From Juglans regia (Eukaryota > Streptophyta > Magnoliopsida > Fagales > Juglandaceae): a DNA stretch of 64,000 nt. Both the position numbers and the translations under genes were made by a program. Where the stretch lies: positions 310,001 to 374,000 of the forward strand of contig NW_023361643.1 of assembly GCF_001411555.2 (NCBI RefSeq). Reading direction: 5' to 3'. Each line of letters opens with the position of its first letter. The stretch's first letter is position 1. The notes below the pieces were generated by a model. The model did not search any database, was not told the origin of the DNA, and saw nothing but the letters and a program-made list of their open reading frames with translations. Below, one piece after another: positions 1 to 12,560 of this stretch.

Positions 1-474
1 TATAAAAGTTATATTGATGATTTTTGTATCTGAATATCATGATTAGATATTGAATAGATGAACAAATTATTTGAAATTAATAAATGTTTTGTATTTAAGT
101 GATATTAAGAATAAAATTATAAGAAGTTTTAAAATTTTTGAGAATTTTAATAATTCTCATAGTGTCCAAACATGTCCTAAATATAATATGTCGTTATACT
201 CATGTAAACTTCTCCGTATATAAATTTCTTTTCAAATTTAAAACTTCTCGAAAAGTTTATAGTTTGTTAACCAAATTATATTTAGAAAAATAGTTGATTT
301 TCAAAAAGATCTTCCAGACGTGACTTAAATAATACGTTATAAATTATAAAACTACGTGGCAAATCTCAAACACATCTCACATATTTAATTGAGGTGGGCC
401 CGAAGTGGATTATTGATCGACCTAGCTCGTTTAAGGAGATAGGGCAACAAGAGGGGTAGAGCGAGAAGTTGTTT
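1..474. repeat. Host flank, upstream copy of a duplicated DUF247 promoter region
   Basis: No gene is visible. Bases 221-474 match 30071-30281 closely, including shared stretches around the pale-box words TAATTGAGG and ACTACGTGGC, with small indels. They are the upstream part of the region that leads into the DUF247 copy at 16277, from which they are now separated by CACTA-1. Bases 1-220 are AT-rich and I recognise nothing in them. Confidence 0.8.
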
Positions 475-487
475 CACTACAAGAAAA
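475..487 (+). repeat. Left terminal inverted repeat of CACTA-1
   Basis: CACTACAAGAAAA matches the inverse complement of 15990-16002 over all 13 bases, then the two ends diverge. The preceding TTT (472-474) is the target-site duplication. Confidence 0.95.
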
Positions 488-519
488 CTGGGCTTTCCCA
501 ACGCTCAAATTCACCGAAA

Positions 520-1140
520 ATGATCTTCATAGTCGCTGCTGTAGCTCAGATACGGCGATTTATCAATCGTCGCAAGATCGCCACAATCCTAAAGCCATTT
601 TCGTTCAATCTCGATGACTTAGAAAAATCACCGCAATGAATTGCTTTTTCGGCGATTAATTGTCGCCACAAAGTATATAAAATTGCACCGGTAAAAAGGG
701 TTCCAGGTTCCAACATAATCGCCGCGAAAACTTAATAGCAACGAAAGATGCCGTCGCGGATACCCAAATACTCGGAGCAAAAATTCTTATTATTGGCAAT
801 GATATCATTTTGTCGCTGCAATAGACTCTATTTATGGCGAATTTTTTGGCCGGAAATGTTTACTTGTTTGCTGCAAAAGTCAAGTCTCATTTGCTGCGAA
901 CCTTTTTTTCGTCGAAATTAGTCTAATTTCAACGGAGGTAAATTCGCCGCAAAAGTTAAAATATCGCCGCAAAAGGCTAATTGGAACGATTTGAAAATGT
1001 CGCCGATATAGATATCCTACCATAAGTTTCGCTGTTGCGGCGCATAAGAGTCACCGCAATAAGAAGGTTTTGCATCGATTAATTGATTCGCCACTGTTTA
1101 GTTCATTCATATGCACTTTCTCGGCGCTGAATATTCGCCA
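520..1140. repeat. Left subterminal repeat array of CACTA-1
   Basis: About a dozen variants of a short motif, TCGCCGCAA or TCGCCACAA, occur at irregular spacing in both orientations, for example near 580, 628, 657, 716, 942, 960, 1055 and 1133. In CACTA elements such arrays bind the TNPA-type protein. The same motif recurs at the right end (15765-15985), which supports one element with matched ends. Confidence 0.8.
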
Positions 1141-1213
1141 CAAATGCTCTTTTTTAATTTTTTTTTTCCGCGCTTCGCCCAGATACGTTTGATGGATTTC
1201 ATTTTCACACTTT

Positions 1214-1349
1214 CAGTTTATGTAATTAACACTATTTTTCTTATTATTTCAGGTCAGTCAAACAATATTACTTAAAACATCAATTTTAATTAATATTGTT
1301 TGACTAACCTGAAATAAGAAGCTAAATATATTGTTAACCACATAAACTG
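1214..1349. repeat. Long imperfect hairpin inside CACTA-1
   Basis: Bases 1214-1270 pair with 1291-1349, leaving a loop of about 20 bases. The inner 30 bases of the stem differ only by one 3-base insertion and one mismatch; the outer half is less exact. It lies in the noncoding 3' arm of the transposon. It could be a small foldback element or a source of small RNA. I saw no match to a known microRNA. Confidence 0.75.
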
Positions 1350-3290
1350 CACTTAATGTTGACTTCTAAAATAATATTGTCATATTAAACCCATGTCTTA
1401 TGATATTAAATAGTTAGAAATAGGAAACATAAAGGAAAATATTGAACTTTCATTATATATGCCTTGAGAACATGTAGGAACCTAATTTCCAAATCTTTGA
1501 GCACTATTTCCATCTAAGATAATAAATTAATGACATTCAATTCATCTATTCAGGTGGGGAATTAACATTAATGTAGTTATGGGCTATACACTGGGGTGGA
1601 CCAATCGAAACCCAAAACTTACGTCTTAACTACTAAATATTGAGAATACATTGTTCAAATATGTCAACTATGCTGCTTCTTTATCTTTATAAATTATATC
1701 TAGTCGCTGTAAAGTAGCAAAATGGGACCTGGGCATGAGGGGTGGGCAAAATCATGGCTTACAAGATTGCATCAATGCCCTTATACTTGGCAGCCACAAG
1801 CTTTGATATTTCCATCTCAACAAACACCAATCTGACAAGTGGAAATAAAATGCAACAATACACACCATTATAACAGTTATATATAAGGGACTAGTTATAA
1901 ATAACAAAACATTCTATTTGTTTAAACCAACATAATGCAATCTACGAAAGCATGTCACTAAGCAAATGAACAACAGATTATCCCAACACTTCCAATATCC
2001 AACACCCATAGAAACATGTTCGGTCTTATATAAAAAAATACAACCATTCACATATGATCCCATGCCAAACCATCCACTAGTCCCACTACCCCTCCACTTC
2101 TTTTGCCACTTTTATCAAAGCCAAATATATTGGTTGATGAGGCAAAAAAAGGCACCAAGAAGACAGATTTATACACAATCTGATATTAAGAATTTACCTG
2201 CTTTTATGTGCATAATGATCAATTGAATTTCCAGCATACAACTTAGCAAGCCTGGCAAGAATAAAAAACAATGACTCCCCTCAAATACTACCAACGAGTT
2301 CAACTCAATCATGATACATGACCACCACAGTATGAGAAATTTCAGCTTTACTCCTACCATGTCTCTTTCGGTGAAGAGAAACCACCTAAACTTATTGACC
2401 TGATGGGTCCTAAACAAATGCTAGGATGTATAAAAATTATTTCATCAAGATCAAAACCAATATTCTACAAAAATAAACTCCTAACACATATATAAAAGCC
2501 TTAAGAACATCATATGTGAATATCAAGACGATTGAATCTTGTTTCCATAACAAAAGATTTCACCTTCACCAAAACAAGATCTGTTTTGACACTTTAGTTT
2601 TATACACAAACTTCAATTAAGAAATTACTTGCTTTTATGTGCATAAACTTCAGCATAATTCTTGTCATTATAGTACCTGAACAAGCCACAATTAGTAATC
2701 TTGTCCAGCGAATAAGAAAAAAACAGTTAGGCTAGGGGAACCATAAACAAACTGAGAAGGCTGTATAGATAGGAATTTTAAATTGATGAAGGTATCAAAT
2801 AGCACAGTTGCAACGACAGGTTACTAAATTACCCACTATGTTTGTACAAAAGTTCATTGGTACTCATCTCAGGCTTCACTCTGGACGCTGATATCTAATG
2901 ATGCCTTCATTGCATCACTTACTTATAGGATAAAGTTTTGTTTTACAACTCTAATCATTTGGTCTGGTGCTGCACTACGGATTCTAGTGTGTTCCTATGA
3001 GAGATACACACAATACATATATACATGATTAAGATAAAGGTGCACATAATACATGATGCATTTTATGTGAGAAAGACAATATATATAGATTAGTGAAACA
3101 ATAGTGCTTCTACGTAATTTGAAAATTATTTAATTTTTTCTTTTCCTGTCAACTGCTGATTTGTTGTTTCTCATGCATGTGTTCCAAATGAAGAAATTTG
3201 GAACACATGCAACTATGATGGAAACATGAGTAAAAGGAAATCAGGCCTTTGTGACCATATAGATTACGACATAAATCAATTGATAGATTA
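1350..3290. other. CACTA-1 3' arm, no recognised gene
   Basis: AT-rich sequence downstream of the Transposase_24 exons. Short open frames exist (for example 1966-2226 plus and 2169-2417 minus) but show no domain, repeated codon pattern or splice context. It could hold the untranslated tail or a last small exon of the minus-strand gene. Confidence 0.5.
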
Positions 3291-3293
3291 TAC

Positions 3294-4450
3294 CTTCTCC
3301 TCCAGTATCGTAACAAAGGATTTGCGGCCTGCTGTGTGGTTATTAGTTTGCTTCTTTCTATTTTCTTGATTTTGTCTTGAGATTTTCTGCCATTAAAACC
3401 TAATGTTAGCCAACACAAAATGCATAATAAGATAGCAAAATCTTGACTTATTGTTGATATATATTTTTTATGTTGCATAGACAATATATACCTTGAAGTC
3501 TTCGCTTCCCCACCTCGCACACAGCTTATCCTAGACTATCGGGTCGACCATACTACCCCAAAAGCCAATGCTTCTTCGTGAGTTTTGTATGATAAATATT
3601 TGAGGTGTAGTTCGTGATGGAATGCATTGAACCGCTTACGTAGCTGTTTTGTGACTGTCAATCTATGATTTGCTAGATCCCAATCCAACACGAAGTCACC
3701 CTACAAGAATGAACATAACGTTCACTGAAGCCCGCATTATTCTACCCCCACTTCCGTACCCTCAAATTGAAATAACAACTGTCTTACCCGAACACGTTCA
3801 ATCAACTCGTCCTTTTGAGCTTGCGGCACGTCGGTCCATCTACCATAACTCATGTCACAATGTTGTTTAACTATTTGCGTTATCCGTGTCGTGAACATGG
3901 ATGCGTTCTCACAACATGGTGCCGACTCGCCATCATTAATCTTCAGAGGCACTTTTTCGTACTTTCTCAACTTCTCGAACTCAGTGCACTTAGCAGGCCC
4001 ACGCCTACGTTTGGGCTGTTCTTGGGTAGCTGTAGGCACTGTGGGGGCGACTGCATCTGTATTTCAAGAAAACAAAAAATTGACTATTTGCGAAGGTCTT
4101 CATTAATCTTTGGTGTTTACAAATATATGGTTCAAACATATGGTTATTTAAATGACACGCAAAAGATGACCAAACCGATATCTTCTCTGTTCAGTTCAGG
4201 TTCTCTCACGGGTGAGGATTCTCTATTGGCATGGGGTGGGGGCTGAGGAATGGGACATGGAGGCTCCCATGGACGACTAGGAGGCTGCGTTGAGTCATTT
4301 GAGCCAGAGTGATCCGCATCTGAACTTGAACTATGGTAGGAATTGATACTAACTCCTCAGGGTAGACTGGCTCTGGTTAAGTATGGGACAAATCGTTTGG
4401 CCCAAATACCTCGTCCAACACCTTTTCCTCGGATGCTCTCTCCCCTTGCA
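3294..4450 (-). pseudogene. Transposase_24 (Ptta/En/Spm, TNPA position) gene of CACTA-1
   Basis: Four exon-like blocks read on the minus strand. A proline/serine-rich block lies at about 4190-4450. Exon 4056-3788 carries the family pattern KRRRGPAKC, then KVPL, a CCENA-like stretch, and RWTDVP. Exon 3700-3492 reads LDWDLAN and KRFNAFHHELH. Exon 3386-3294 reads NQENRKK and HTAGRKSF. Each junction has AG/GT splice signals. This protein normally binds subterminal repeats and assists the TNP2 transposase. The second exon has a frame break near the end (stop at the WDKLC position), and the first block also has one, so I call it broken, although it is well preserved. It lies downstream of the transposase on the same strand, as in other CACTA elements. 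Confidence 0.75.
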
Positions 4451-5341
4451 TCACCTACATTTGTATCACATTCCATGAGCGCAGAATGTGTTGCCACAAA
4501 TTAAGGATGCAATGAACTAGTATGCATGAAATATCCAATAAACCTACTATTGGGCAGAGTACGTTGAGTCGAAATATCTACCTTGAACATTAAAACTCCT
4601 CATTTCCAGCAGAATGAATATGGGAATGGTCAAACTTTTTTAAGACCCGATTCTGGCCCTAGAATGAAGGGAAAAATAGTCATGATAATTATTAAAATCA
4701 GGTAGGAAAGGACATCACATATAATAATACATAAGCGGTTAAGCGATTAAGGATGCATAAGAAATAAACCGAACATATACAGCAATCTCTACCTTGATCG
4801 TGATGCTCGATGTGAGTGAATCCTTTATGGTTAGGGATGGGCTCTCGTTGTTCACGTGTCACTTTGGCCTTTATTGAATGTGACACCATGCCCTTTTACC
4901 CCCACCTGAGACGCAGTAACATGATAATTATTCGTCACAGTTACGACATGTAATCCGAAAGAATAATTTATAAGGGTATAAGATAAGCAATCAAACTAAA
5001 TTTTAACAAAACATTAGAAGGCCATTTGGCAAATGTTTCCATCTACTACTTTAGTCTATACTTAGAAATGCATAGACAACTGTCGGATTCGAAGTGGCAA
5101 TCATTACATCAAAAGATCATTAGTTGAGTGCGCATTCAGGATCTAGAGCAATTGGAAAAAAATATATGGTTCAAAAAAGTGATACATTAGTTGACCCAAA
5201 AGTACATTAATAAATTCATCTTGTGATTTCGAACTTTAAAGGGACATACATGTAATTCTTCGTACTTTAATTGTTGGACACAACCCATTACAAAAATGCC
5301 ATCATATAAGTTCAACAACAACTCAATACTCGGCTTGTTGT
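4451..5341. other. Spacer between the two CACTA-1 genes
   Basis: About 890 AT-rich bases between the end of the DUF4216 exon and the Transposase_24 gene. A 63-codon minus frame at 4698-4889 has no recognisable features. It probably holds the transposase 3' end and the start of the second gene, or a long intron. Confidence 0.5.
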
Positions 5342-6350
5342 CTATTCTGAACCACACTCATCCTCTGTGTCTAACTCCTCCTCATCAGAATATTCCCCAT
5401 CGGCATAAGCATCTCCTGAACTAGAAACAACCATGCCATCATCAATAAAGTTGGATGAATTGATGTCTTCGATAGCCGGAACAGTGACATCTTGTGCATC
5501 AATGTGGGTAGGTTCTATATCATTCCTATTAAGTGGAGTTGACACTGGACATGCATCACACTCCAATGGTGCATATGTATATGATGGATCATCTTCTTGA
5601 TAGGCATCATCATCACCAAATTCGCCATCAATATCTTCTAACACCCTCGGCACCGATGGAATGTCATATACATTCTTATACGTGAACTTCTGCACCACAA
5701 ACCATCTCCCTTGGGCCCTTATATCTTTGATGTAAAAATACTGGGACGCCTGACATGCCAATACAAATGGTTCATCCTTATACCAAGTCCTGTCCATGTT
5801 GATACTGGTCATATGGTTATCAACTCGTACCCCACGTCTTTGATCCCCCACATCAAACCAGTCACACATGAACAAGTACACCCGACGCCGCCCCATGTAG
5901 TGTAACTCCACGATGTCATTAATAACACCGTAGAAGTCAACATTATTAGTACTTTCGTCACCAGTTACCAATACCCCTGAATTTTGTGTACGCCGTCGAA
6001 GTTCACGTTGTTTCGTATGGAACCTTTTGCCAATTATAATGCAAGCAGCATAGGATGCAACATAACGTTCAGGACCACAAGCTAACGCATACAGATAAGC
6101 AGTCACATCAAGTGGGTTGGTGATACGCTGCTCCTGAACCTACAACAATATTGCAGCGAAGGTAATCACTTATAGTTTCTTCAACTTAATCGGGAAGATT
6201 CAGGTTCAACTAACTAGGGAGGGAGCAAGCTAGCTTACACGTTGCTTGAACCAAGATGGAAACTCAGTTTGATGCTTTCGATTGGTATGGTTTGGACTAT
6301 GCACATTACACTTCTCGTAGTGCTCCCTGCATTTGGAGAACACAAAATCG
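5342..6350 (-). pseudogene. CACTA-1 transposase C-terminal exons with DUF4216
   Basis: An exon ending near 6239 reads REHYEKCN and EFPSWFKQRV and ends at a GT donor. After an intron the last exon reads VQEQRITNP, LACGPERYV, TQNSGV and DFYGVINDIVEL, then the DUF4216 core LFMCDWFDV, DEPFVLACQASQ and WFVVQKF. The tail (5342-5650) is strongly acidic, which is usual in this family. These exons are open throughout. They form the C-terminus of the TNP2-like transposase whose earlier parts lie at 6455-9033. DUF4216 has no defined biochemical role; it is a standard C-terminal module of plant CACTA transposases. Confidence 0.85.
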
Positions 6351-6454
6351 TCCAAGCAATACATGTAAATTACGTGTTGGGCATACAACAAATAAATGGG
6401 TTGTCCCCAAAAAGCCATAAGAAAATAATTAATCACTTTATACATAATGGATGC

Positions 6455-7718
6455 TTACTTTAGGTAGGATGCAATCTCATCGCAGCTGTTGAGGACGTAC
6501 CAGGTGGCTTCTGTAAGGAGTTTATTTGATAATTGCAAGTTTATAGCCATACCAATGGGTCGAACTTTTTGGTTGAAAATCTTGAATTCATCTATATTCT
6601 CCGCTTTTCCACCATCAATGTTGTGATCCATTCGAGTAAACTTCGTCTCGATATCTTGGAGATACATTGAGTAAAAAGTCAAGCATTCAATGTGAATGTA
6701 GGCTTCGGCTATTGAGCCCTTCGGCTATTGAGCCTTCTGGGCGGGCTTTATTCTTAACATACCTCTTGAACTTGTCAAGATACCTCTCAAATGGATACAT
6801 CCACTTGTATTGTACTGGACCCCCAAGTATGGCCTCACGGGGTAAGTGGACAGCTAGGTGGACCATGACATCGAAAAAAGAAGGGGGAAATATCATCTCC
6901 AATTTGCGTAGAATTATGACGATATCAATTTGGAGCTGGGATAGACGGTTAACATCTAGGGTTCGGACACACAACTCCTTGAAGAAAGTGCTCAATTCAA
7001 TCAAGGCCAAGGCAATATCAGTTCGTAAGTACCCCCCAACAGCAATATGGAGTAGTCTTTGCATGAAAACATGACAGTCGTGACTTTTCGATCCCGAGAT
7101 TTTGTAATCACGTATAGAAACACAACGCGAGATATTGGAAGTGAAACCATCTGGGAATTTCACATCAGCCAACCATTCACAAAATTTATTCCTTTCATCA
7201 CCGTGTAATGTGTACAATGCATGTGGCATTGTAACACGTTCACCTTCATACTTCAAGTGTAATTCTTTTCTGTAACACAAAATCTCCAAGTCACGTCGAG
7301 AATTGATGTTATCCTTAGTTTTACCAGGAACATTCAATAAAGTCCACAAGATGTTATCAAAAATATTCTTCTCAATATGCATGACATCTAGATTATGTCG
7401 AATATGCAGGGTTGCCCAATACGGTAGTTTGAAGAATATGCTATACTTTGTCCAGTTCAACTCTTCAGCAATGCGTTTTCTCTTTCGACGTGATTTACCA
7501 AATTGCACATCCCCAAGCATCTGTAGTTGAGCTAAAACATCAGCTCCTTCTAAAACACTTGGTGGCATGCGATGATATTCTTTACCATTGAACAAATGTT
7601 TTCTCCTTCTCCACATGTGATCTGGTGGCAAGAAGCGACGATGTCCCATATAACAATGTTTCCTACCATACTTCAACCAATTGGAGTCTGTGCCCTCATT
7701 ACAGGATGGACATGCCAA
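6455..7718 (-). pseudogene. CACTA-1 transposase, second tnp2 part and DUF4218
   Basis: Reads MACPSCN, RKHCYMGHRRFLP, then the conserved block IRHNLDVMHIEKN at about 7370-7410, PHALYTLHGDE, and the DUF4218 pattern SKSHDCHVFMQRLL, PPSFFDVMVHLAVHLPREA, GGPVQYKWMYPFERYL. This is the catalytic half of a plant tnp2-type transposase. The frame is lost at 6704-6734, where TTCGGCTATTGAGCCC is repeated (16-bp duplication, not a multiple of 3). The protein resumes in another frame as TFYSMYLQDIETKF. Entry into this segment from the upstream tnp2 part also needs a one-base frame change near 7735-7745. Confidence 0.88.
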
Positions 7719-8533
7719 TTTTCCTTTTGTCGACCAGCCATAAAATTCCCGTACGCGGGGAAGTCATTAATTATCCACATTAAAGCAGCATGCAACATGA
7801 ATGTTTCCTTTGTGGAGGCATCAAACATAGGTACCCCATGTTCCCAAAATTCAATCAATTCATCCAGCAACGGTTGCAAGTAAACATCGATGTCATTACC
7901 TGCAGATTTTGGCCCAGGAATAATGAGGGATGTCATGAAGAACTGATCTTTCATACACAACCAAGGCGGCAAGTTATACGGGACTAGGATTACTGGCCAA
8001 ATGCTATACGGTTTAGCCATATTGTTGAAGGGATTGAAACCATCACTTGCCATCCCAAGCCTTACATTGCGAGCATCCTGAGCGAACCAACTATGTTCTT
8101 CATCAAATCTCTTCCAGGACTCTGAGTCTGCAGGATTTCTCATAGTAGCCTCATCAGTCAGCCGTTGTTCTTTATGCCATCTCATATCACCTGCTATCGT
8201 TGCAGACATGAAGAGACGTTGCAATCTTGGCCTCAAAGGAAAATGCCGCAACACTTTTTGAGGGATAAGACGTGCCTTATGAGTATTAGGCACCCACCTT
8301 GAAGCCTTACAGGTAGGACATTCATTAAGATCAGCATTTTCCTTCCAAAACAAGATGCAGTCACTGGGACATGCATGAATTTTGTGGTAGTTGAAACCCA
8401 GACTTCGCTCCATTGTCCTTGACTCCTCATATGACTGTGGAAGTTCAGCATTGGGAAAGGCAGCCCGCAACAAGTTAAGTAGCATATCAAACGACTTTAT
8501 GGACCACCCACCCAGTGTCTTAATGTGTAACAC
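7673..8533 (-). pseudogene. CACTA-1 transposase, first tnp2 part
   Basis: Reads LLRAAFPNAELP, NYHKIHACPSDCILFWKEN with a CPTC pair (zinc-binding-like), VLRHFPLRPRLQRL, RNPADSESWKRFDEEH, RNVRLGMASDGFNPF, and LIIPGPKSAGNDIDVYLQPLLDEL. All are hallmark stretches of the tnp2 family (PF02992). It overlaps the preceding N-terminal segment by a one-base frame change at about 8530, and it ends out of frame with the next segment near 7735. The frame is otherwise open for 286 residues, so the damage is recent. Confidence 0.88.
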
Positions 8534-9033
8534 TTCACAATGAATGATAGTTTTGAGAACTTTGTACAGCCAGGAAGAAGTGGACGTCGAGCATCCTCTA
8601 GTAGCTGATCGAAAGATGAACTTGGGGAGGGATCATCTGGTATTGATCCACCAGTTGGCAATGGATCTGTATGATCTTGGGGCACATCAACGAATGTGTC
8701 TGACCGGATGTCATCTAACATATGGACCATGTCATCAATGTACTCGTCGGCACCATCTCTTTCACTATCTTCGTCGTCGTCATTGAAACTTCGTGTTTCC
8801 TCCTCCCCATGAAATATCCAATGGGTATAATTTGGATTGATCCCTTTAATGTACAAGTGACTCTCCACTTCAAATATAGGCAAGAAGAACTTATTACGGC
8901 ATTCACGACATGGACACCGAATGCGATCAATTCCTCGGGAATGGTTTCTAGCTAGGGTCAGGAAAGTGTTAACCCCCTTGGCATATGCAGGTGAACGAAG
9001 CCTATCGGGCAAGTTCATCCAGCTTTTGTCCAA
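8497..9033 (-). pseudogene. CACTA-1 transposase N-terminus, transposase-associated domain
   Basis: Starts MDKSWM, the standard start of plant CACTA transposases, followed by RIRCPCRECRN (a CxC...C putative zinc-binding cluster of the transposase-associated domain), HLYIKG and YTHWIFHGE. An acidic linker follows, then KLSFIVK. One T is missing after IVK relative to the expected IVKLLHIK, and the correct frame continues in the next segment. The Trp codon at position 5 is intact here, unlike CACTA-2 and CACTA-4. Confidence 0.88.
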
Positions 9034-12000
9034 CTAAAAAGGTGAAAAACAGCATATTAGAAAGAAGGATAACTTCAATTTAGCTATATGGAGGATGGGT
9101 AACGAATTTGATAAAGTGCATTGATGAGGAAAAGTGTACAACGGAGTCAAAGTTATTTGCATGTGAAAAACAAGAGAAAATGGAATAAACGATACTAACC
9201 GGATTTGTCATGAAGATCGTTGTGGAGTGGTAGTGGTGAATAGTTGATAGTGTTTATTCCTGGAGTAGTGGAAGTGCTGTAGAAAATATATGTCATAATG
9301 TTAAACATAGTCATATATGTGAACATTGTTGGCATAGGGCAGAAAGAAGGTGGATATAAAGATGCTAACTAGATGGTACAGATACAGAAGAGTTGGAGAT
9401 ATTTTGGAGGTTAGGGTCGCGTGTAGATGGTATGCTTGAATATTATCATTACTTGTAAGGAAAAGGGGTACCCCAAGTTATGCTTGTTACAATGATGTGT
9501 TGTTTAATGACTACTGTAGGTATAATCATTAAATGAACGTGTTTTCATGGACGCCTTTTCCCTGCCTTGATCAGAACTATAATGGGAGGAGGTACCAGAA
9601 ACATTAGACTAGTGTGAATAATTTTGGAGTTACCGCTTTGACCAATAAAAAAAAAAAGGATTATTATAGTGGTGCATTTTAGTCTTGAGTGGGAAAAAAA
9701 AGACGTCTAGAGTAAGATAGAAGCTAGACTATAGATTGCCATTGAGAGAAATAAAATTGGCCACACGTTCAATAATGCTACAGTAAGGTTAGGAAGACTT
9801 AATACTCATCTTTTGTTATTCATCATCCACTATTAAACTTCTAAAAACAACAATATGTCCATAATACTTGGAATTTCCTTCCAATTAATGCAATTGGACC
9901 TATGATTGTTTGAGAAGTTTAATGATACCCCGTTGAAATAACCTTGACTCACCAACTTATATGTAATTATACCATAAATAGTTTTGTTTGAGTATCACAA
10001 AACTAATTTCTAACTTGCACATTTCACTATAAGAGAATTATGCCACAACCCATGCATGCAAACCTCATAGACCGAAACTGCACTTAATGATGCAAACTAT
10101 CGATGACACATATCAAAATCCATGAACAGATTTATACGCCATAATACCACAAGAAAATGTATTAACTTTAATCAAACCACAATTAACAAAAACGCTATCA
10201 ATATTCGAATAGCTAATTATGACTCCTTCGTTGCATTTATGTGTTCCCCTTGTGTATTACAACTTAGAAATACAAAGTAATTACCTCAAAAGGGCCCCCT
10301 GCCTCTTTAATAAGATCTTCTATTCAGCACATGCACGGAAAGCTCCATTCACATAGTTGTTATCCTTTCAATTGTCCTAATTATACACACATTAGCATTT
10401 GTTTAGGAAGCACTTAATGTTGTGAGAGCTAAAAAAGACTGCATAAAGAAAATGCCATCATATAATTCCCTGAATCTAATATTAATATGCAAAACATATA
10501 CATAGAGACCAATATTAAAGATACGAAAGAGAACAATAATCAGTTAATATATGATTGTTATAGCAGCATATGATTGTTAAGATTTTGACATGATGTTCTA
10601 CATATATATGTGGTTATTTCAATTGGGAAAAGGAGAAAAAAGAAAGAAAGTAATTCTCATGTTCTCAAAGGGACATCGATCCAAAGATTTCTTGATACAT
10701 TAGTTGTCTTTGAATCAAAGTCATATTAATAACCTAGTTTCATGAGATGGATTGCTAGTTGGTGCCTAAAAAAAAAAAAAAAGGAATCCTAAATGGCTTC
10801 TAACCTAAAAGCATATACCCATTATGACAAAGAAATCCCATCCGAGTTTCTTCGCCAACTTTTGTTTTTTCAAACAAATTTTGAACCATCAAGCTTCTTT
10901 GTGGGTTTCTTAATGGGATGTGCTTTTTCTACCATGTCTCCTACATTCCTCTCCTGAACATTACTACAACTTTCTTGGTGGATATCAATCTTTCTAGACA
11001 CCATTTTCCCTTGAAACAAGGCCATCAATTCTTTCGACTTCAGTGGCTGCTACTCATCTCAACATCAACTTTATCCAGCAGGGCCTTTTCAAATTAATCA
11101 ATCCCATTATCATGCCGAGTAGTACTGCTCTCAACCAGTTAATCTTAATTAATGATGATTCTTTCTAATTAATTTTAATTCATTTGCACTATATTATTAT
11201 TATTCTCCTGCAAAATTCAGAGATCAAGACATATATAAATATTACTCAAAATCATAATGCAAAGGCCACAAACGATATATAATGATCCCATGCACACCCC
11301 CTACGTTACGTAATTGAAGATTATCATTTGATGATAATAGTGATGCATGATATACTATCCTTTGGAAGATCTGAGACATCTATATATATATATAGATGAT
11401 TGGATATCGGATCTTTTATGGGGTTCAGATATATTGTGTTTTTGTCTAACTATAATGAGTAAAATTGTAGCCAAGTTCAAAGGAAAGTTTGATTGCTTTA
11501 TATATCATGAAGATAATCATGAAGCTAGTTAATCACCCAGAAACTAGCTAGATAAAAAACTAGCTAGGACCTGATACAGATAATTAATGTATATAACGCA
11601 TCAGTAACCATTACATCTAACTATATATACCTGTAAATATATATCCATTTAGGATCATGATTTGAACTCCTACCGGCCGGCCTCACACTATATACACACG
11701 AAATGCTATATGACTGTATTTGCAATATATAGATCATCTTCATAGCTAGTGAAGATCATAATATATATATAGCACTACGGATGATTTGATGCTTACTAGC
11801 TTGTAAGAATTTATCTAAAACAATATCTTTTGATCATGATTTGATATCTCATTTTAGAAATTATATGCCTAGCTAGATCAGTACGTACCTAATTAATTAG
11901 CTTGTCATGTGGATATATACATATATAGCCATCTTAGGCAGATCACGATAGGATTGAAGAGCTTATACATACCCATTCTCGTTCCGTCAAGCTACCAATA

Positions 12001-12360
12001 TTCTGAAAAGCTAGCTGTAAATAGTGCTATAATTTGTTCGATATTATATATCTTGTTCTAATTTGGGTCGAAGCACAGTCTTTACACTGTTTAAGTACTA
12101 CTAAATAATCAGCTCGTAGAATATTCTTATTGTCCTCCAAATCATTGAAATGCAACCCCCCCAATGCATAATGATCAATTGTGTGTGTCACATGCATGAT
12201 ACTAGGTCATACAATATTCTACTAAAATAATGCGTTTCAATCAATACTGCCCATGAACAAAGTTGAAAATATACCATAAAGGCAAAGTACTATTAATTGA
12301 ATGGAAATAATTAATCCAATAAGCCCTGGTAATGATAACAAGAACAACTTTAATAAAAAA

Positions 12361-12560
12361 GGAGTATGTATATATATATATATATATATATATGCAATTC
12401 CCAAGATCCTCTCCGGCCTGCATGAGAAAGAGATCATCAGATGGATGTTTGTCGTCAATTATTATGAGTACTGGCCGGGGAGGATTTTAGGGTTTTGAAA
12501 TACGATATATATATATATATTCTCTGCATATATATATATTTATATATATAGCTAGTGCTT
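12361..12560. repeat. TA microsatellites
   Basis: Runs of alternating T and A at about 12368-12393, 12503-12520 and 12528-12549. Similar runs occur at 13258-13272 and 14202-14236, and a GA run at 12976-12990. Short open frames crossing these runs are artefacts of the repeat. Confidence 0.85.

Noticed and set aside
10800..11060. Minus-strand open stretch with a lysine-rich reading (about 50 codons)
   Set aside because: No recognisable domain, no clear splice sites, short length.
12237..12498. Frames with long Tyr-Ile repeats on both strands
   Set aside because: They are translations of a TA microsatellite.
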